Positions 9,604 through 18,119 of a DNA stretch of 64,000 nucleotides are shown one piece after another; position 1 is the stretch's first letter, and each line of letters opens with the position of its first letter. The position numbers and the translations under genes are program-made. The notes below the pieces were generated by a model. The model was given only the letters and a program-made list of their open reading frames with translations. It was not told where the DNA came from and searched no databases. The DNA comes from CAWCKS01 sp963763485 (GTDB lineage: Bacteria; Pseudomonadota; Alphaproteobacteria; Rhizobiales; Xanthobacteraceae), in the NCBI GenBank assembly GCA_963763485.1, contig CAVXOW010000005.1, positions 310,001-374,000 of the forward strand, read 5' to 3'.

Positions 9604-9634
9604 GTGCCGCCTTGGAAAGGCGGCACTTTTGTTT
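9604..9634 (+). terminator. Perfect 10-bp hairpin followed by a T-rich run, at the start of the presumed argD transcript
   Basis: GTGCCGCCTT (9604-9613), loop GGA (9614-9616), AAGGCGGCAC (9617-9626), then TTTTGTTT. It has the form of an intrinsic terminator on the + strand but lies only a few bases after the predicted start of transcription. It may be an attenuator, an RNA-stabilising 5' hairpin, or the end of a small RNA that starts further upstream. Confidence 0.65.
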
Positions 9635-9736
9635 CGGGCGAGTTGCCCCGGCCGCGCACCGCGCCGCCTCGCGCATGCTCAACGCCCGATGAACTCCAAA
9701 ACGCGATGAACTTCAAAACGATTGTCGGGGAACGCC

Positions 9737-10942
9737 ATGAGCCACAGCGCTGAATCCCATCTTCTTCCGGTCTTTGCCCGTGCCGATGTCGCCTTCGATC
9801 GCGGCGAAGGCTGTTGGCTGATCGCGACCAATGGCGATCGCTACCTCGATTTCGGCTCCGGGGTCGCCGTCAACGGCCTCGGTCACTGCCACCCGCATCT
9901 CGTCGCCGCAATGACGGCCCAGCTGTCCAAGGTCTGGCACGTCTCCAACCTCTACAAGATTCCGGACGGCGAGCGGCTCGCCACCCGGCTGTGCGAGGCG
10001 AGCTTTGCCGATGTCGTGTTCTTCGCCAACTCCGGCGCCGAAGCGGTCGAATGCGCGATCAAGATGGCGCGCAAATACCAGGCGGCCAGCGGCAAGGGTG
10101 AGCGCTATCGCATCATCACGTTCGAAGGGGCCTTTCATGGCCGTACGCTCGCCACCATCGCCGCCGGCGGGCAGGCGAAATATCTCGAAGGTTTTGGTCC
10201 GCCGGTCGACGGCTTTGACCAGGTCCCGCTCGGAGATCTTGAGGCAGTCAAGAAGACAATCGGGCCGAAGACCGCTGCGATCATGATCGAGCCGGTGCAG
10301 GGCGAAGGCGGTGTGCGCACCGCGCCGACCGCCTTCCTCAAAGCGCTGCGCGAGCTATGCGACCGCAATGGCCTGCTCCTGATCTTCGACGAAGTGCAAT
10401 GCGGCATGGGTCGCACTGGCGAGCTGTTCGCCTACAAGCGCACCGGCGTCACGCCTGATATCATGCCGCTTGCCAAGGCGCTCGGCGGCGGCTTCCCGAT
10501 CGGGGCGTGCCTTGCCACCCACGAGGCGGCCAAGGGCATGACCGCGGGCACCCACGGCTCGACCTTCGGCGGCAATCCGCTCGCGATGGCCGCCGGCAAC
10601 GCCGTGCTCGACGTGATGCTCGCGCCGGGCTTCCTCGACAACGTCCAGCGCATGTCGCTGCTGCTCAAGCAGAAGCTTGCCGGTGTTTGCGACCGCTATC
10701 CCAGCGTTGTCGACGAAGTGCGCGGCGAGGGCTTGCTGGTCGGTTTGCGCGCCGTGGTGCCGGCGGGCGATCTGTCGAATGCGATCCGCGATGAGAAGAT
10801 GCTCACGGTCGCGGCCGGCGAGAACGTCGTGCGCATGCTGCCGCCCTTGATCGTGACCGAAGCCGAGATTGGCGATGCCGTCGGCCGCATCGAGCGCGCC
10901 TGCGCGCGGCTTGCGGCGGGGGCCAAGCGAGGGGCAGCGTGA
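9737..10942 (+). CDS. argD: Acetylornithine/succinyldiaminopimelate aminotransferase
   Basis: A 401-residue PLP-dependent class-III aminotransferase that makes N-acetylornithine in arginine synthesis, in the cytoplasm. The PLP lysine is Lys247 in MPLAKALGGGFPIGA; the ring-nitrogen aspartate is in LLIFDEVQCGMGRTG (about 218). The phosphate-binding stretch FANSGAEAVECAIKMAR lies near 96-112. I chose the ATG at 9737; a TTG five codons earlier is also in frame. The stop overlaps the argF start by GTGA, so argD and argF form one operon carrying two arginine-pathway enzymes. Confidence 0.94.
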   Translation: MSHSAESHLLPVFARADVAFDRGEGCWLIATNGDRYLDFGSGVAVNGLGHCHPHLVAAMTAQLSKVWHVSNLYKIPDGERLATRLCEASFADVVFFANSGAEAVECAIKMARKYQAASGKGERYRIITFEGAFHGRTLATIAAGGQAKYLEGFGPPVDGFDQVPLGDLEAVKKTIGPKTAAIMIEPVQGEGGVRTAPTAFLKALRELCDRNGLLLIFDEVQCGMGRTGELFAYKRTGVTPDIMPLAKALGGGFPIGACLATHEAAKGMTAGTHGSTFGGNPLAMAAGNAVLDVMLAPGFLDNVQRMSLLLKQKLAGVCDRYPSVVDEVRGEGLLVGLRAVVPAGDLSNAIRDEKMLTVAAGENVVRMLPPLIVTEAEIGDAVGRIERACARLAAGAKRGAA

Positions 10943-11874
10943 GCAAGAGCCCAAAGCATTTTCTCGATCTCAGCGAAGTCCCGACCGAAGACCTGCGCGA
11001 GATGCTTGAGCTCGGCCGCACCATGAAGGCGCGGCTGAAGGGCGGCGCCAATGGCGACAGGCCGCTCAAGGGCAAGACGCTGGCGATGATCTTCGAGAAG
11101 CCGTCGACGCGGACGCGGGTGTCGTTCGACGTCGGCATGCGCCAGCTCGGTGGCGAGTCGATCATGCTCACGGGCCAGGAGATGCAACTCGGCCGCGGCG
11201 AGACCTTCGCCGACACTGCGCGCGTGCTGTCGCGCTATGTCGACGCGATCATGATCCGCATTCTCAGCCACGACGCGCTGATCGAGATGGCAAAGCACGC
11301 GACCGTGCCCGTCATCAACGGGCTGACGCGGCGCTCGCATCCCTGCCAGGTCCTCGCCGACGTCATGACCTATGAGGAGTATCGCGGCGCCATCAAGGGC
11401 CGCACGGTGGCGTGGACCGGCGACGCCAACAACGTGATGGCCTCTTGGGCCCATGCCGCCGAGCGCTTTGGTTTCGAGTTGAAGGTGGCGAGCCCGCCCG
11501 AGCTCGCACCGAAGCGCGCGCTGAAGGACTGGATCAAGGAAACCAGGGCGCCGGTCGAGATCGGAACCGATCCCGAGAAGATGGTGCGCGATGCCGACTG
11601 CGTCGTCACCGACACTTGGGTATCGATGGGCGACAAGGACGCCACCAACCGTCACAACATGCTCAGGCCCTACCAGGTCAACGCACATTTAATGTCGCTG
11701 GCGAAACCGGACGCCCTGTTCATGCATTGCCTGCCCGCGCATCGCGGCGACGAGGTGACCGACGAGGTCATCGACGGGCCGCAATCCGTGGTATTCGACG
11801 AGGCCGAGAACCGCTTGCACGCCCAGAAGGGCATTCTGGCGTGGTGTTTCAACACAACCGCTGCCAATGGCTGA
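10939..11874 (+). CDS. argF: Ornithine carbamoyltransferase
   Basis: A 311-residue cytoplasmic enzyme that converts ornithine and carbamoyl phosphate to citrulline. The carbamoyl-phosphate loop reads KPSTRTRVSFDVGM (about 54-67). The substrate motifs SHPCQVLADVMT and FMHCLPAHRGDEV (catalytic Cys near 272) are intact. It starts with GTG inside the argD stop and its end overlaps the hslO ATG by eight bases. Length and motifs match anabolic OTCases. Confidence 0.96.
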   Translation: MSKSPKHFLDLSEVPTEDLREMLELGRTMKARLKGGANGDRPLKGKTLAMIFEKPSTRTRVSFDVGMRQLGGESIMLTGQEMQLGRGETFADTARVLSRYVDAIMIRILSHDALIEMAKHATVPVINGLTRRSHPCQVLADVMTYEEYRGAIKGRTVAWTGDANNVMASWAHAAERFGFELKVASPPELAPKRALKDWIKETRAPVEIGTDPEKMVRDADCVVTDTWVSMGDKDATNRHNMLRPYQVNAHLMSLAKPDALFMHCLPAHRGDEVTDEVIDGPQSVVFDEAENRLHAQKGILAWCFNTTAANG

Positions 11875-12844
11875 TCGATCGTTTTCGCGTGCGCCGTCGG
11901 CTGTCCCGCTCGACGACGCGGTCCTGCCGTTCGAGGTCGCCCCGCTCGACCTGCGCGGGCGGCTGGTCAAGCTTGGCCCGCTACTCGACGTCATTTTGGC
12001 GAAGCACGACTATCCGCTCGCGGTCTCAAAGCTGCTTGGCGAAGCCGTCGTGCTCACCGCCTTGCTCGGCTCGTCATTGAAATTCAACGGCCGCTTCATC
12101 CTGCAGACCCAGACCGACGGCCCGGTATCGCTGATGGTGGTCGACTTCCGCGTTCCCGGGTCGTTGCGCGCCTACGCACGCTTCGATCGGGAACGCTTGC
12201 GCGACAGACAGACGACGGGTGATTTGCTCGGCCGCGGACATCTCGCGATGACGATCGACCAGGGCGGCGCCATGAGCCGCTACCAGGGGCTGGTCGCGCT
12301 CGACGGCGGCACGCTCGAAGACGCCGCGCACGAATACTTCCTGCGCTCGGAGCAGATCCCGACCCGGGTCCGGCTTGCGATCGGCGAGGAGCTCGGCCAG
12401 GGCGATCCACGTCACCACTGGCGCGCCGGCGGCCTGTTACTGCAGTTCCTGCCGAAAGCACCCGAGCGCGCCCGTCAGGCCGATCTGCATCCCGGTGACG
12501 CGCCGGAAGGAATGGCCATTCATACCATGGCCGAGGATGATGCCTGGACGGAAGGCCGGGCGCTGATCGAGACGGTTGAGGATGTCGAGTTGATCGATCC
12601 CGAACTGTCGGGCGAGCGACTGCTCTATCGCCTGTTCCACGAACGTGGCGTGCGGGTGTTCGCGACCCAGCCGCTCAGCGCGAAATGCTCGTGTTCGCGC
12701 GACGCGGTTGCCTCGATGCTGAAGAGTTTTGCGCCTGACGATCGCGCCGACATGGTCGAGGACGGTCGTGTCAAGGTGACGTGCGAGTTCTGCTCGTCGA
12801 CTTACGAGTTCACGCCGGAGGAGGCCGGCGTCGAACGGACGTGA
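11867..12844 (+). CDS. hslO: Redox-regulated chaperone Hsp33
   Basis: A 325-residue cytoplasmic holdase that binds unfolding proteins during oxidative stress. The C-terminal redox switch is complete: AKCSCSRD supplies a CxC pair and TCEFCSST a CxxC pair. Together they hold zinc in the reduced, inactive state and form disulfides on activation. The N-terminal FEVAPLDLRGRLVKLG and the LLGSSLKFNGRFILQ segment are family-typical. Its ATG lies within the argF end, so it is translationally coupled to the arginine genes, an arrangement common in this lineage without an obvious functional link. Confidence 0.94.
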   Translation: MADRSFSRAPSAVPLDDAVLPFEVAPLDLRGRLVKLGPLLDVILAKHDYPLAVSKLLGEAVVLTALLGSSLKFNGRFILQTQTDGPVSLMVVDFRVPGSLRAYARFDRERLRDRQTTGDLLGRGHLAMTIDQGGAMSRYQGLVALDGGTLEDAAHEYFLRSEQIPTRVRLAIGEELGQGDPRHHWRAGGLLLQFLPKAPERARQADLHPGDAPEGMAIHTMAEDDAWTEGRALIETVEDVELIDPELSGERLLYRLFHERGVRVFATQPLSAKCSCSRDAVASMLKSFAPDDRADMVEDGRVKVTCEFCSSTYEFTPEEAGVERT

Positions 12845-12865
12845 TTTTCGTTCCGCTGCGCTATG

Positions 12866-13258
12866 TCAATTCAGCGTCCGCGCCGCGGTCGGGCTGTCCA
12901 GCGAGAAGGTCGGAATCTGGATTTCGAATGGCTCGCCGCGGTCGGTCACCATCTGGTAGCGGCCCGTCATGAAGCCGGACGGCGTCTGCAGCGGTACGCC
13001 ACTGGTATATTCGAACTTTTCACCCGGCGACAGCACGGGCTGCTCGCCGATCACGCCCGGACCGCGCACGACCTGCTCGCGGCCGTTGGAATCGGTGATG
13101 ATCCAGTGCCGGGACTTCAGCTGCACCGTCTCCCCGCCGCGGTTGATGATGGCGATGTGATAGGCCCAGAAGAACTGGCTGTGCGGCACGGACGACTTGT
13201 CGGCAAGGAAGCTCGGCTCGACAACGACCTCGATGTTGCGGGTGACGGCTCGATACAT
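12866..13258 (-). CDS. apaG: ApaG domain protein
   Basis: A 130-residue single-domain protein of fibronectin-III-like fold, the size of bacterial ApaG. Recognisable stretches are YRAVTRNIEVVVEP, FFWAYHIAIINRGGETVQL and GVIGEQPVLSPGEKFEYTSG. In enterobacteria ApaG is linked to cobalt and magnesium tolerance and to Ap4A metabolism; its biochemical role is still unclear. It converges on hslO with only 21 bases between the stops, so the two transcripts probably overlap. Confidence 0.93.
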   Translation of the reverse strand: MYRAVTRNIEVVVEPSFLADKSSVPHSQFFWAYHIAIINRGGETVQLKSRHWIITDSNGREQVVRGPGVIGEQPVLSPGEKFEYTSGVPLQTPSGFMTGRYQMVTDRGEPFEIQIPTFSLDSPTAARTLN

Positions 13259-13409
13259 GTTGGCTTCGCCAGAACTTGGGGATTCCCCTGCCCAATTGGT
13301 CCGCTTCTTGTGATAAAAACCAGCCCAACAAAGGTCTTGCGTTCCTATATATGAATATAGCCGGTTCCGCGGAAGGTGGCGACTTGTGCCATCGACTGAG
13401 CAGGTGAGA

Positions 13410-14636
13410 ATGTCGAAGCCAATATCGATCGATGCAATGGTGCCCGCGGGGAAACCGGTCGCCGCCCCGGCGCTTGCGATCGCGGTCGCCGCCGGCGAGC
13501 GCGAACTGCGGCTGGACCTGTTTCGCGGGCTTGCACTGTGGCTGATCTATATCGATCACCTGCCGACCAGCGTGCTCACCTGGTTCACGATCCGCAACTA
13601 CGGCTTCAGCGACGCCACTGAAATATTCATCTTCATCTCGGGCTACACCGGAGCTTTCGTGTACGCGCGGGCGATGGCCGATCGCGGCGTCATCGTCGCC
13701 AGCGCGCGCATCTTCAAACGCGTGTGGCAGATCTATGCCGCGCACATCCTGCTGTTCACGATCTACCTTGCCGAGATCTCCTACGTCGCGACCCGCTTCG
13801 AGAATCCGCTCTATGCGGAAGAGATGAACGTGCTCGACTTCTTCAAGCAGCCCGACGTTACGATCGTCCAGGCGCTGCTCTTGAAATTCCGTCCCGTCAA
13901 CATGGACGTGCTGCCGCTCTATATCGTGTTGATGGCCTTCCTGCCGCTGATCCTTTTGCTGATGCGCCGGAAGCCCGACCTCACGCTGCTGCTGTCGGTC
14001 GGCCTCTACATCGCCACCTGGGAATTCGACCTGACGCTGCCGGCTTACCCGGACGGCTACTGGTACTTCAATCCGTTCGCGTGGCAGCTCTTGTTCGTGT
14101 TCGGCGCGTGGTGCGCGCTCGGTGGCGCGGTGCGGATGTCGCGGGTGCTGTCGTCGAGGATCACGCTCAGCCTCGCCGTCGTCTACCTGATCTTCTCGTT
14201 CTGCGTCACGCTGACCTGGTACATCCCGAAGCTCGACTTCCTGATGCCGCCCTGGCTCGAGGGCATCATCTATCCGATCGACAAGACCGACCTCGATATT
14301 CTGCGGTTCGCACATTTCCTGGCGCTTGCGGTCCTGACCGTCTATTTCATTCCGAAGGACTGGCCATACCTGAGGTCGAAATGGCTGCGGCCGATGGTGA
14401 TCTGCGGCCAGAACTCGCTCGAGATTTTCTGCATCGGCGTGTTCCTCGCCTTCGCCGGCCACTTCATCATGGCCGAAACCAACGGCGGCGGCTGGATGCA
14501 TTTGATCATCACCATCGGCGGCATCCTGATCATGTGGGGGACCGCGTGGATGATCACGTGGTACAAGGGTGTCGCAGAAAAGAGCGGCTCGCGTCAGCAG
14601 AGCGCCAATGCCGATCTCGTGGGGGGTGGGCCATGA
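13410..14636 (+). CDS. opgC: OpgC-type membrane acyltransferase
   Basis: A 408-residue inner-membrane protein with about ten membrane segments. The start RELRLDLFRGLALWLIYIDHLP and the TEIFIFISGYTGAFVYARAM segment identify the OpgC family, which transfers succinyl groups to osmoregulated periplasmic glucans. I use the ATG at 13410; an in-frame GTG lies eight codons upstream. The stop overlaps the next start through ATGA. Pairing with SGNH-type hydrolases suggests a membrane acyl donor working with periplasmic esterase-like partners. Confidence 0.85.
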   Translation: MSKPISIDAMVPAGKPVAAPALAIAVAAGERELRLDLFRGLALWLIYIDHLPTSVLTWFTIRNYGFSDATEIFIFISGYTGAFVYARAMADRGVIVASARIFKRVWQIYAAHILLFTIYLAEISYVATRFENPLYAEEMNVLDFFKQPDVTIVQALLLKFRPVNMDVLPLYIVLMAFLPLILLLMRRKPDLTLLLSVGLYIATWEFDLTLPAYPDGYWYFNPFAWQLLFVFGAWCALGGAVRMSRVLSSRITLSLAVVYLIFSFCVTLTWYIPKLDFLMPPWLEGIIYPIDKTDLDILRFAHFLALAVLTVYFIPKDWPYLRSKWLRPMVICGQNSLEIFCIGVFLAFAGHFIMAETNGGGWMHLIITIGGILIMWGTAWMITWYKGVAEKSGSRQQSANADLVGGGP

Positions 14637-15478
14637 GACCAGTGAAGCGACCAGTGAAGCGACCAATAGAGCGGCCAATAACGAGGTCGAACGCGGTGAC
14701 GCGCAATCGCGCGTGCACTGCAGCGGCGGCTGTAGTCGCGCTGGTGAGCCTGCTGGCGCCGGCTTCGGCCCGGGCCGAAGACGCAGCGCAGCCGGCTTGC
14801 GAAATGCCGTCCGACATGCTCCCCACGGAAAACGTGCTGGAGAAGGCCGCCACGCAGGTCAAATCGAGCAAGCAACTCGACATCACCGTGGTCGGAAGTG
14901 GCTCGTCGACGCTTGCCGGGCCTGATGGCGCAAGCGCAGCTTACCCGGCGCGTCTCCAATACTATCTCGGCCAAAAACTCCCCGGCGTCGCCGTGCGCGT
15001 CGCGATCGACCTGCACATGAGGCAGCCGGCAGAAGACGTGGCCCAGGGATTTGGCAAGTTGGTCAACGATGGCAAGCCAACCCTCGTTATTTGGCAAACC
15101 GGCACCGTCGATGCGCTGCGCTCAATCGATCCTGACGATTTCCGCAATGCCGTCGGGGAGGGCATCGCCGCGCTGAAGACGGCCGGCGCCGACGTCGTGC
15201 TAATGAACCCGCAGTACAATCCACGCATGGAGACCGTGCTCTCGGTAACGACCTATCTCGACAACATTCGCGTTGTGGCGCAGGAGCAGGGCGTTCCGGT
15301 GTTTGACCGGTTCGCCGTCATGAAACAGTGGAGCGATTCCGGCGATTTCGATTTCAGCGTGACCACGCGCAGCCAGGCCTTAGCGCGCAGCGTACACGAC
15401 TGTATCGGCCGCGCGCTTGCTGACTTTGTCGTTGCCGCCGCGCATTTGGGGCCGGAGGAGCCCAAAGATCAGAAGTGA
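14633..15478 (+). CDS. Periplasmic SGNH-hydrolase-like protein with degenerate active site
   Basis: A 281-residue protein with a very basic N-terminus of repeated K/E-R-P-V/I units, then a signal-type hydrophobic stretch (about 28-46) ending in ARAED. The fold resembles SGNH/GDSL hydrolases: ITVVGSGSSTLAG aligns with the nucleophile block and LVIWQTGTVDAL with the third block. The Asp-x-x-His of the last block is not visible; the aligned region reads TTRSQALARSVHDCIG. It may bind rather than cleave. Coupled to opgC through ATGA and followed by an intact SGNH paralogue. Confidence 0.7.
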   Translation: MRPVKRPVKRPIERPITRSNAVTRNRACTAAAAVVALVSLLAPASARAEDAAQPACEMPSDMLPTENVLEKAATQVKSSKQLDITVVGSGSSTLAGPDGASAAYPARLQYYLGQKLPGVAVRVAIDLHMRQPAEDVAQGFGKLVNDGKPTLVIWQTGTVDALRSIDPDDFRNAVGEGIAALKTAGADVVLMNPQYNPRMETVLSVTTYLDNIRVVAQEQGVPVFDRFAVMKQWSDSGDFDFSVTTRSQALARSVHDCIGRALADFVVAAAHLGPEEPKDQK

Positions 15479-15485
15479 ATCAGAC

Positions 15486-16472
15486 GTGAGGAAATCCATT
15501 TTCGTACAAGCGCCTTTGATGATCCGGTTTGATTTTGCGCTCGCAATCGCCTTCGCCTTGGCTCTGCCCCTTGGGGTGCATGCTGCGACCGCGGAAGAAT
15601 CGGGCGCGTCTCCAGTCGGGCCACCTGCGCTGATGTCGGGCCAGAGCACCGTGGCGGCGGCCGGTGCCTCCGATCAACAGAAGGGACTTGCCGGACGAGC
15701 GGTCGACAAGGTCGAGCAGCTTGGCCGCACGATCGCCGACGTGTTCCGTCGCGTGCCTTGCGCCGGGCCGAAGTCCGGGACTTATCTCGAAGGCTCGCTT
15801 CCGCACATCGGCAAGAAGCTCGCCGCGAGTGAGCCGGTGACCATCGTCGCCTTCGGCTCGTCTTCGACCGTCGGCTTCGGCGTGACGTCTCCCGCCTTCA
15901 CCTATCCCAATCGTCTCGCCGAGCAACTGCGCCGGAAATTTCCCAAGGCCGAGATCACCGTGCTCAACCGCGGCATCGGCGGCGAAGAAGTCCCGCAAAT
16001 GATGAAGCGGCTGCAGACCGCTGTCCTCGACGCCAAACCGGACCTGGTGATCTGGCAGTTGGGCACGAACGCTGTGATCCGCGGCTTTGATCCTGCGGAG
16101 ACAGAGCGTCTCGTCACCAACGGAGTCGAGCAGATGCGCGCGGCCGGCGCCGACGTCGTTCTGATCGACCCGCAATATGCGCCTCAGGTCACCGCGAAAA
16201 CGGAAGGCGCCAACAGGATGGTTCGACTGATCAGTCGGGTGGCGCACCTCGAGCGCGTCGGGTTATTCCCTCGCTTCGAAGTGATGAGGGACTGGTACAA
16301 CACGCAGGACGATTCCTACACGACGTTCACGTATCAGGACGGCCTGCACATGAACGACTGGGGCTACGCCTGCTTCGCGCAGCTGCTCGGCGACACCATC
16401 ATCGATTCGGTCGGGCGCGTTCAGGCCGGCATCGAGCCGCCGCAGGACGTTTTGATGTTCCGCCCGATGTGA
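15486..16472 (+). CDS. Periplasmic SGNH/GDSL hydrolase
   Basis: A 328-residue secreted hydrolase. From the GTG at 15486 the product has an 11-residue lead before MIRFDFALAIAFALALPLG, a signal-peptide core; the ATG at 15519 would start exactly at that core and may be the real start. The catalytic blocks are all present: FGSSSTVGFG with the serine, NRGIGGEEV with the glycine, IWQLGTNAV with the asparagine and DGLHMNDWGY with Asp and His. The middle of the two SGNH proteins is similar (ADVVLxxPQYxP in both), so this pair arose by duplication. Likely acts on acyl groups of periplasmic glucans with OpgC. Confidence 0.75.
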   Translation: MRKSIFVQAPLMIRFDFALAIAFALALPLGVHAATAEESGASPVGPPALMSGQSTVAAAGASDQQKGLAGRAVDKVEQLGRTIADVFRRVPCAGPKSGTYLEGSLPHIGKKLAASEPVTIVAFGSSSTVGFGVTSPAFTYPNRLAEQLRRKFPKAEITVLNRGIGGEEVPQMMKRLQTAVLDAKPDLVIWQLGTNAVIRGFDPAETERLVTNGVEQMRAAGADVVLIDPQYAPQVTAKTEGANRMVRLISRVAHLERVGLFPRFEVMRDWYNTQDDSYTTFTYQDGLHMNDWGYACFAQLLGDTIIDSVGRVQAGIEPPQDVLMFRPM

Positions 16473-16520
16473 GGGGGCTCGTCGCGCACATACTGTCGGC
16501 GACGACGGCCGAACTCCGAA

Positions 16521-16662
16521 CTCCCTCGCCCCGCTTTAGCGGGGAGAGGGTTGGGGTGAGGGGCCGCTATCCACGAATTCTGGATCAATGGGAGAGGCAG
16601 TGCCACGCCCCTCGCCCGGATCGCTTGCGCGATCCGACCTCTCCCCGCGCGGCGGGGAGAGG
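16521..16662. repeat. Pair of palindromic repeats between converging genes
   Basis: The first unit (16521-16563) has GCCCCGC, TTTA, GCGGGGA inside CCCTC and GAGGG flanks, followed by a GGTTGGGGTGAGGGG tail. The second (16638-16662) is a perfect 11-bp hairpin, CCTCTCCCCGC and GCGGGGAGAGG with a GCG loop, lying ten bases beyond the metZ stop. These are REP-type units common between convergent genes in Bradyrhizobium and probably help end or protect the transcripts. Confidence 0.65.
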
Positions 16663-16671
16663 TTAGGCGTC

Positions 16672-17883
16672 TCACGCCTGCTCGAGCGCCGCGTGCAAAT
16701 CCTCGATCAGATCGTCGGGATGCTCGAGCCCGGCCGAGAAGCGGATCATGCCCTCGGTGATCCCAAGCTCGGCGCGCGCCTCCTCGGTGAGACGCTGGTG
16801 CGTCGTCGTGGTCGGGTGTGTCACCAGGCTCTTGGCGTCGCCAAGATTGTTCGAGATGCGCGACACCTTCAGCGCGTTGAGCGTGCGGAACGCCGCCGGA
16901 CGTCCGCCCTTGACCTCGAATGCCACCAGTGTCGAGCCGGCGCGCATTTGCTTCTTTACCGTTGCGGCCTGCGGATGATCCTCTCGGCCGGGGAAGATCA
17001 GCTTTGATATTTTCGGATGTTTTGCCAGCGCGCTGGCCACGGCCGCGGCGTTCTGCGTCTGCTGCCGCACGCGCACGCCGAGAGTCTCCAGGCCCTTCAG
17101 CAGCACCCAGGCGTTGAACGGCGACAGCGATGGGCCGGTCTGGCGCATAAAATTGTGGATGTGCTCGTTGATGAAGTCGTTCGTCGACAGGATCACGCCG
17201 CCAAGACAGCGGCCCTGGCCGTCGATGTGCTTTGTCGCGGAATACACCACCACATCGGCGCCGAGAGCCAGCGGGCTCTGCCAGATCGGCGTCGCGAACA
17301 CGTTGTCGACGATCAGCCGGGCACCGCCGGCATGAGCGATCTCGGCGATCGCGCCGATGTCGAGCACGTCGAGCGTCGGATTGGTCGGGCTTTCCAGGAA
17401 CAGCGACTTGGTGTTCGGCTTCATCGCGCGCTGCCACTGGTCGAGATCGAGCCCGTCGACCAGCGTCGAGGTGATGCCGTAGCGCGGCAGCAGCTCCTCG
17501 ATGACGAAGCGGCAGGAGCCGAACATCTGCTTGGATGCGACGACGTGGTCGCCGGCGCGCAGTGGCGCGAGCACAGCCGTGGTGACGGCCGCCATGCCGG
17601 TCGCGGTCGAGCGCGCCGCCTCCGCGCCTTCGAGCTCGACCATGCGCTGCTCGAACATCCCAACCGTCGGATTGGAGAAGCGCGAATAGATGTAGCCGGG
17701 GTCTTCGCCCTTGAAGCGCGCCGCGCATTGCTCCGCGGTGTCGTAGACAAACCCCTGGGTCAGGAACAGGCCTTCGGAGGTCTCGCCCCATTGCGAGCGT
17801 AACGTGCCGGAATGCACCAGGCGCGTTTCGGGACGGTAGTGACGGGTCGGCGAATGAGCCGCAGTGGCAGGAGCTTTTGACAT
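16672..17883 (-). CDS. metZ: O-succinylhomoserine sulfhydrylase
   Basis: A 403-residue PLP enzyme of the Cys/Met metabolism family that makes homocysteine directly from O-succinylhomoserine and sulfide. The PLP lysine is Lys218 in YSATKHIDGQGR. Other family stretches are YIYSRFSNPTVGMFEQR (64-80), LFLESPTNPTLDVLDI and GSTLVAFEVKGG. The start at 17883 is supported by GGAGGT seven bases upstream. A longer frame opens at 17916, but that ATG sits immediately after the terminator T-tract and lacks such a site. Expression should be shut down by SAM through the leader riboswitch. Confidence 0.94.
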   Translation of the reverse strand: MSKAPATAAHSPTRHYRPETRLVHSGTLRSQWGETSEGLFLTQGFVYDTAEQCAARFKGEDPGYIYSRFSNPTVGMFEQRMVELEGAEAARSTATGMAAVTTAVLAPLRAGDHVVASKQMFGSCRFVIEELLPRYGITSTLVDGLDLDQWQRAMKPNTKSLFLESPTNPTLDVLDIGAIAEIAHAGGARLIVDNVFATPIWQSPLALGADVVVYSATKHIDGQGRCLGGVILSTNDFINEHIHNFMRQTGPSLSPFNAWVLLKGLETLGVRVRQQTQNAAAVASALAKHPKISKLIFPGREDHPQAATVKKQMRAGSTLVAFEVKGGRPAAFRTLNALKVSRISNNLGDAKSLVTHPTTTTHQRLTEEARAELGITEGMIRFSAGLEHPDDLIEDLHAALEQA

Positions 17884-17916
17884 GTGACCTCCATCATGAC
17901 CGAGCTGATCGGTCAT

Positions 17917-17961
17917 AAAAAAACCGGCCGCAACGGGCCGGGATCACACGTGTCCCCGGCC
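17917..17961 (-). terminator. Switchable terminator / antiterminator of the metZ leader
   Basis: Terminator: CCGGCC (17941-17936 read leftwards), six-base loop, GGCCGG (17929-17924), then seven T residues (17923-17917). Competing hairpin: GGCCGGG (17961-17955) pairs with CCCGGCC (17942-17936), using the same bases as the terminator's 5' arm. The two folds exclude each other, as expected of a riboswitch expression platform. Confidence 0.7.
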
Positions 17962-18015
17962 TTTTAGCGATTTATTTAACGTGGCTGCAAGCCGGCCGGC
18001 TCAAATGACCACGGG
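17961..18015 (-). ncRNA. SAM-II riboswitch aptamer upstream of metZ
   Basis: Read on the minus strand, the leader contains CGTGGTCATTTGAGCCGG, then GCTTGCAGCCACGTTAAA and TCGCTAAAAGG. The outer stem pairs CGTGG with CCACG, the purine-rich TTAAATAA segment and GCTAAA form the pseudoknot side, and this order matches the known SAM-II (metA-type) riboswitch of alphaproteobacteria. It lies between a predicted promoter and the metZ start. Known SAM-II elements repress methionine-pathway genes when SAM is bound. Confidence 0.9.
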
Positions 18016-18024
18016 ATAAGTTAA

Positions 18025-18053
18025 GCTCTAATCCGCGGGAGCCTTTCCGTCAA
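18025..18053 (-). promoter_or_regulatory. Promoter of the metZ riboswitch transcript
   Basis: On the minus strand, TTGACG (18053-18048), a 17-base spacer and TAGAGC (18030-18025). Transcription would start just before the SAM-II aptamer. Confidence 0.55.
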
Positions 18054-18119
18054 GCGGGCCATGAGCTAACCGGTCAAGGCACGCGCCCCCGTTTCGCAGG
18101 GGTTTCGGGACAAGAGACC

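Larger units (their letters stand above)
9245..9736. other. Gene-free 490-base region before argD
   Basis: No convincing coding frame: all open frames here are short, overlap each other and lack family features. The 5' part would carry the gcrA promoter reading leftwards. The 3' part holds a strong sigma-70-like promoter with a hairpin directly behind it, listed separately. The rest shows no structure I can name. Confidence 0.6.

Noticed and set aside
9306..9716. Minus-strand frame of 136 codons between gcrA and argD
   Set aside because: No family features, and it spans a promoter and hairpin reading the other way.
13020..14678. A 552-codon minus-strand frame covering apaG and opgC
   Set aside because: It lies antisense to opgC and runs out of frame across apaG; low-complexity His/Gln/Arg composition, no family features.
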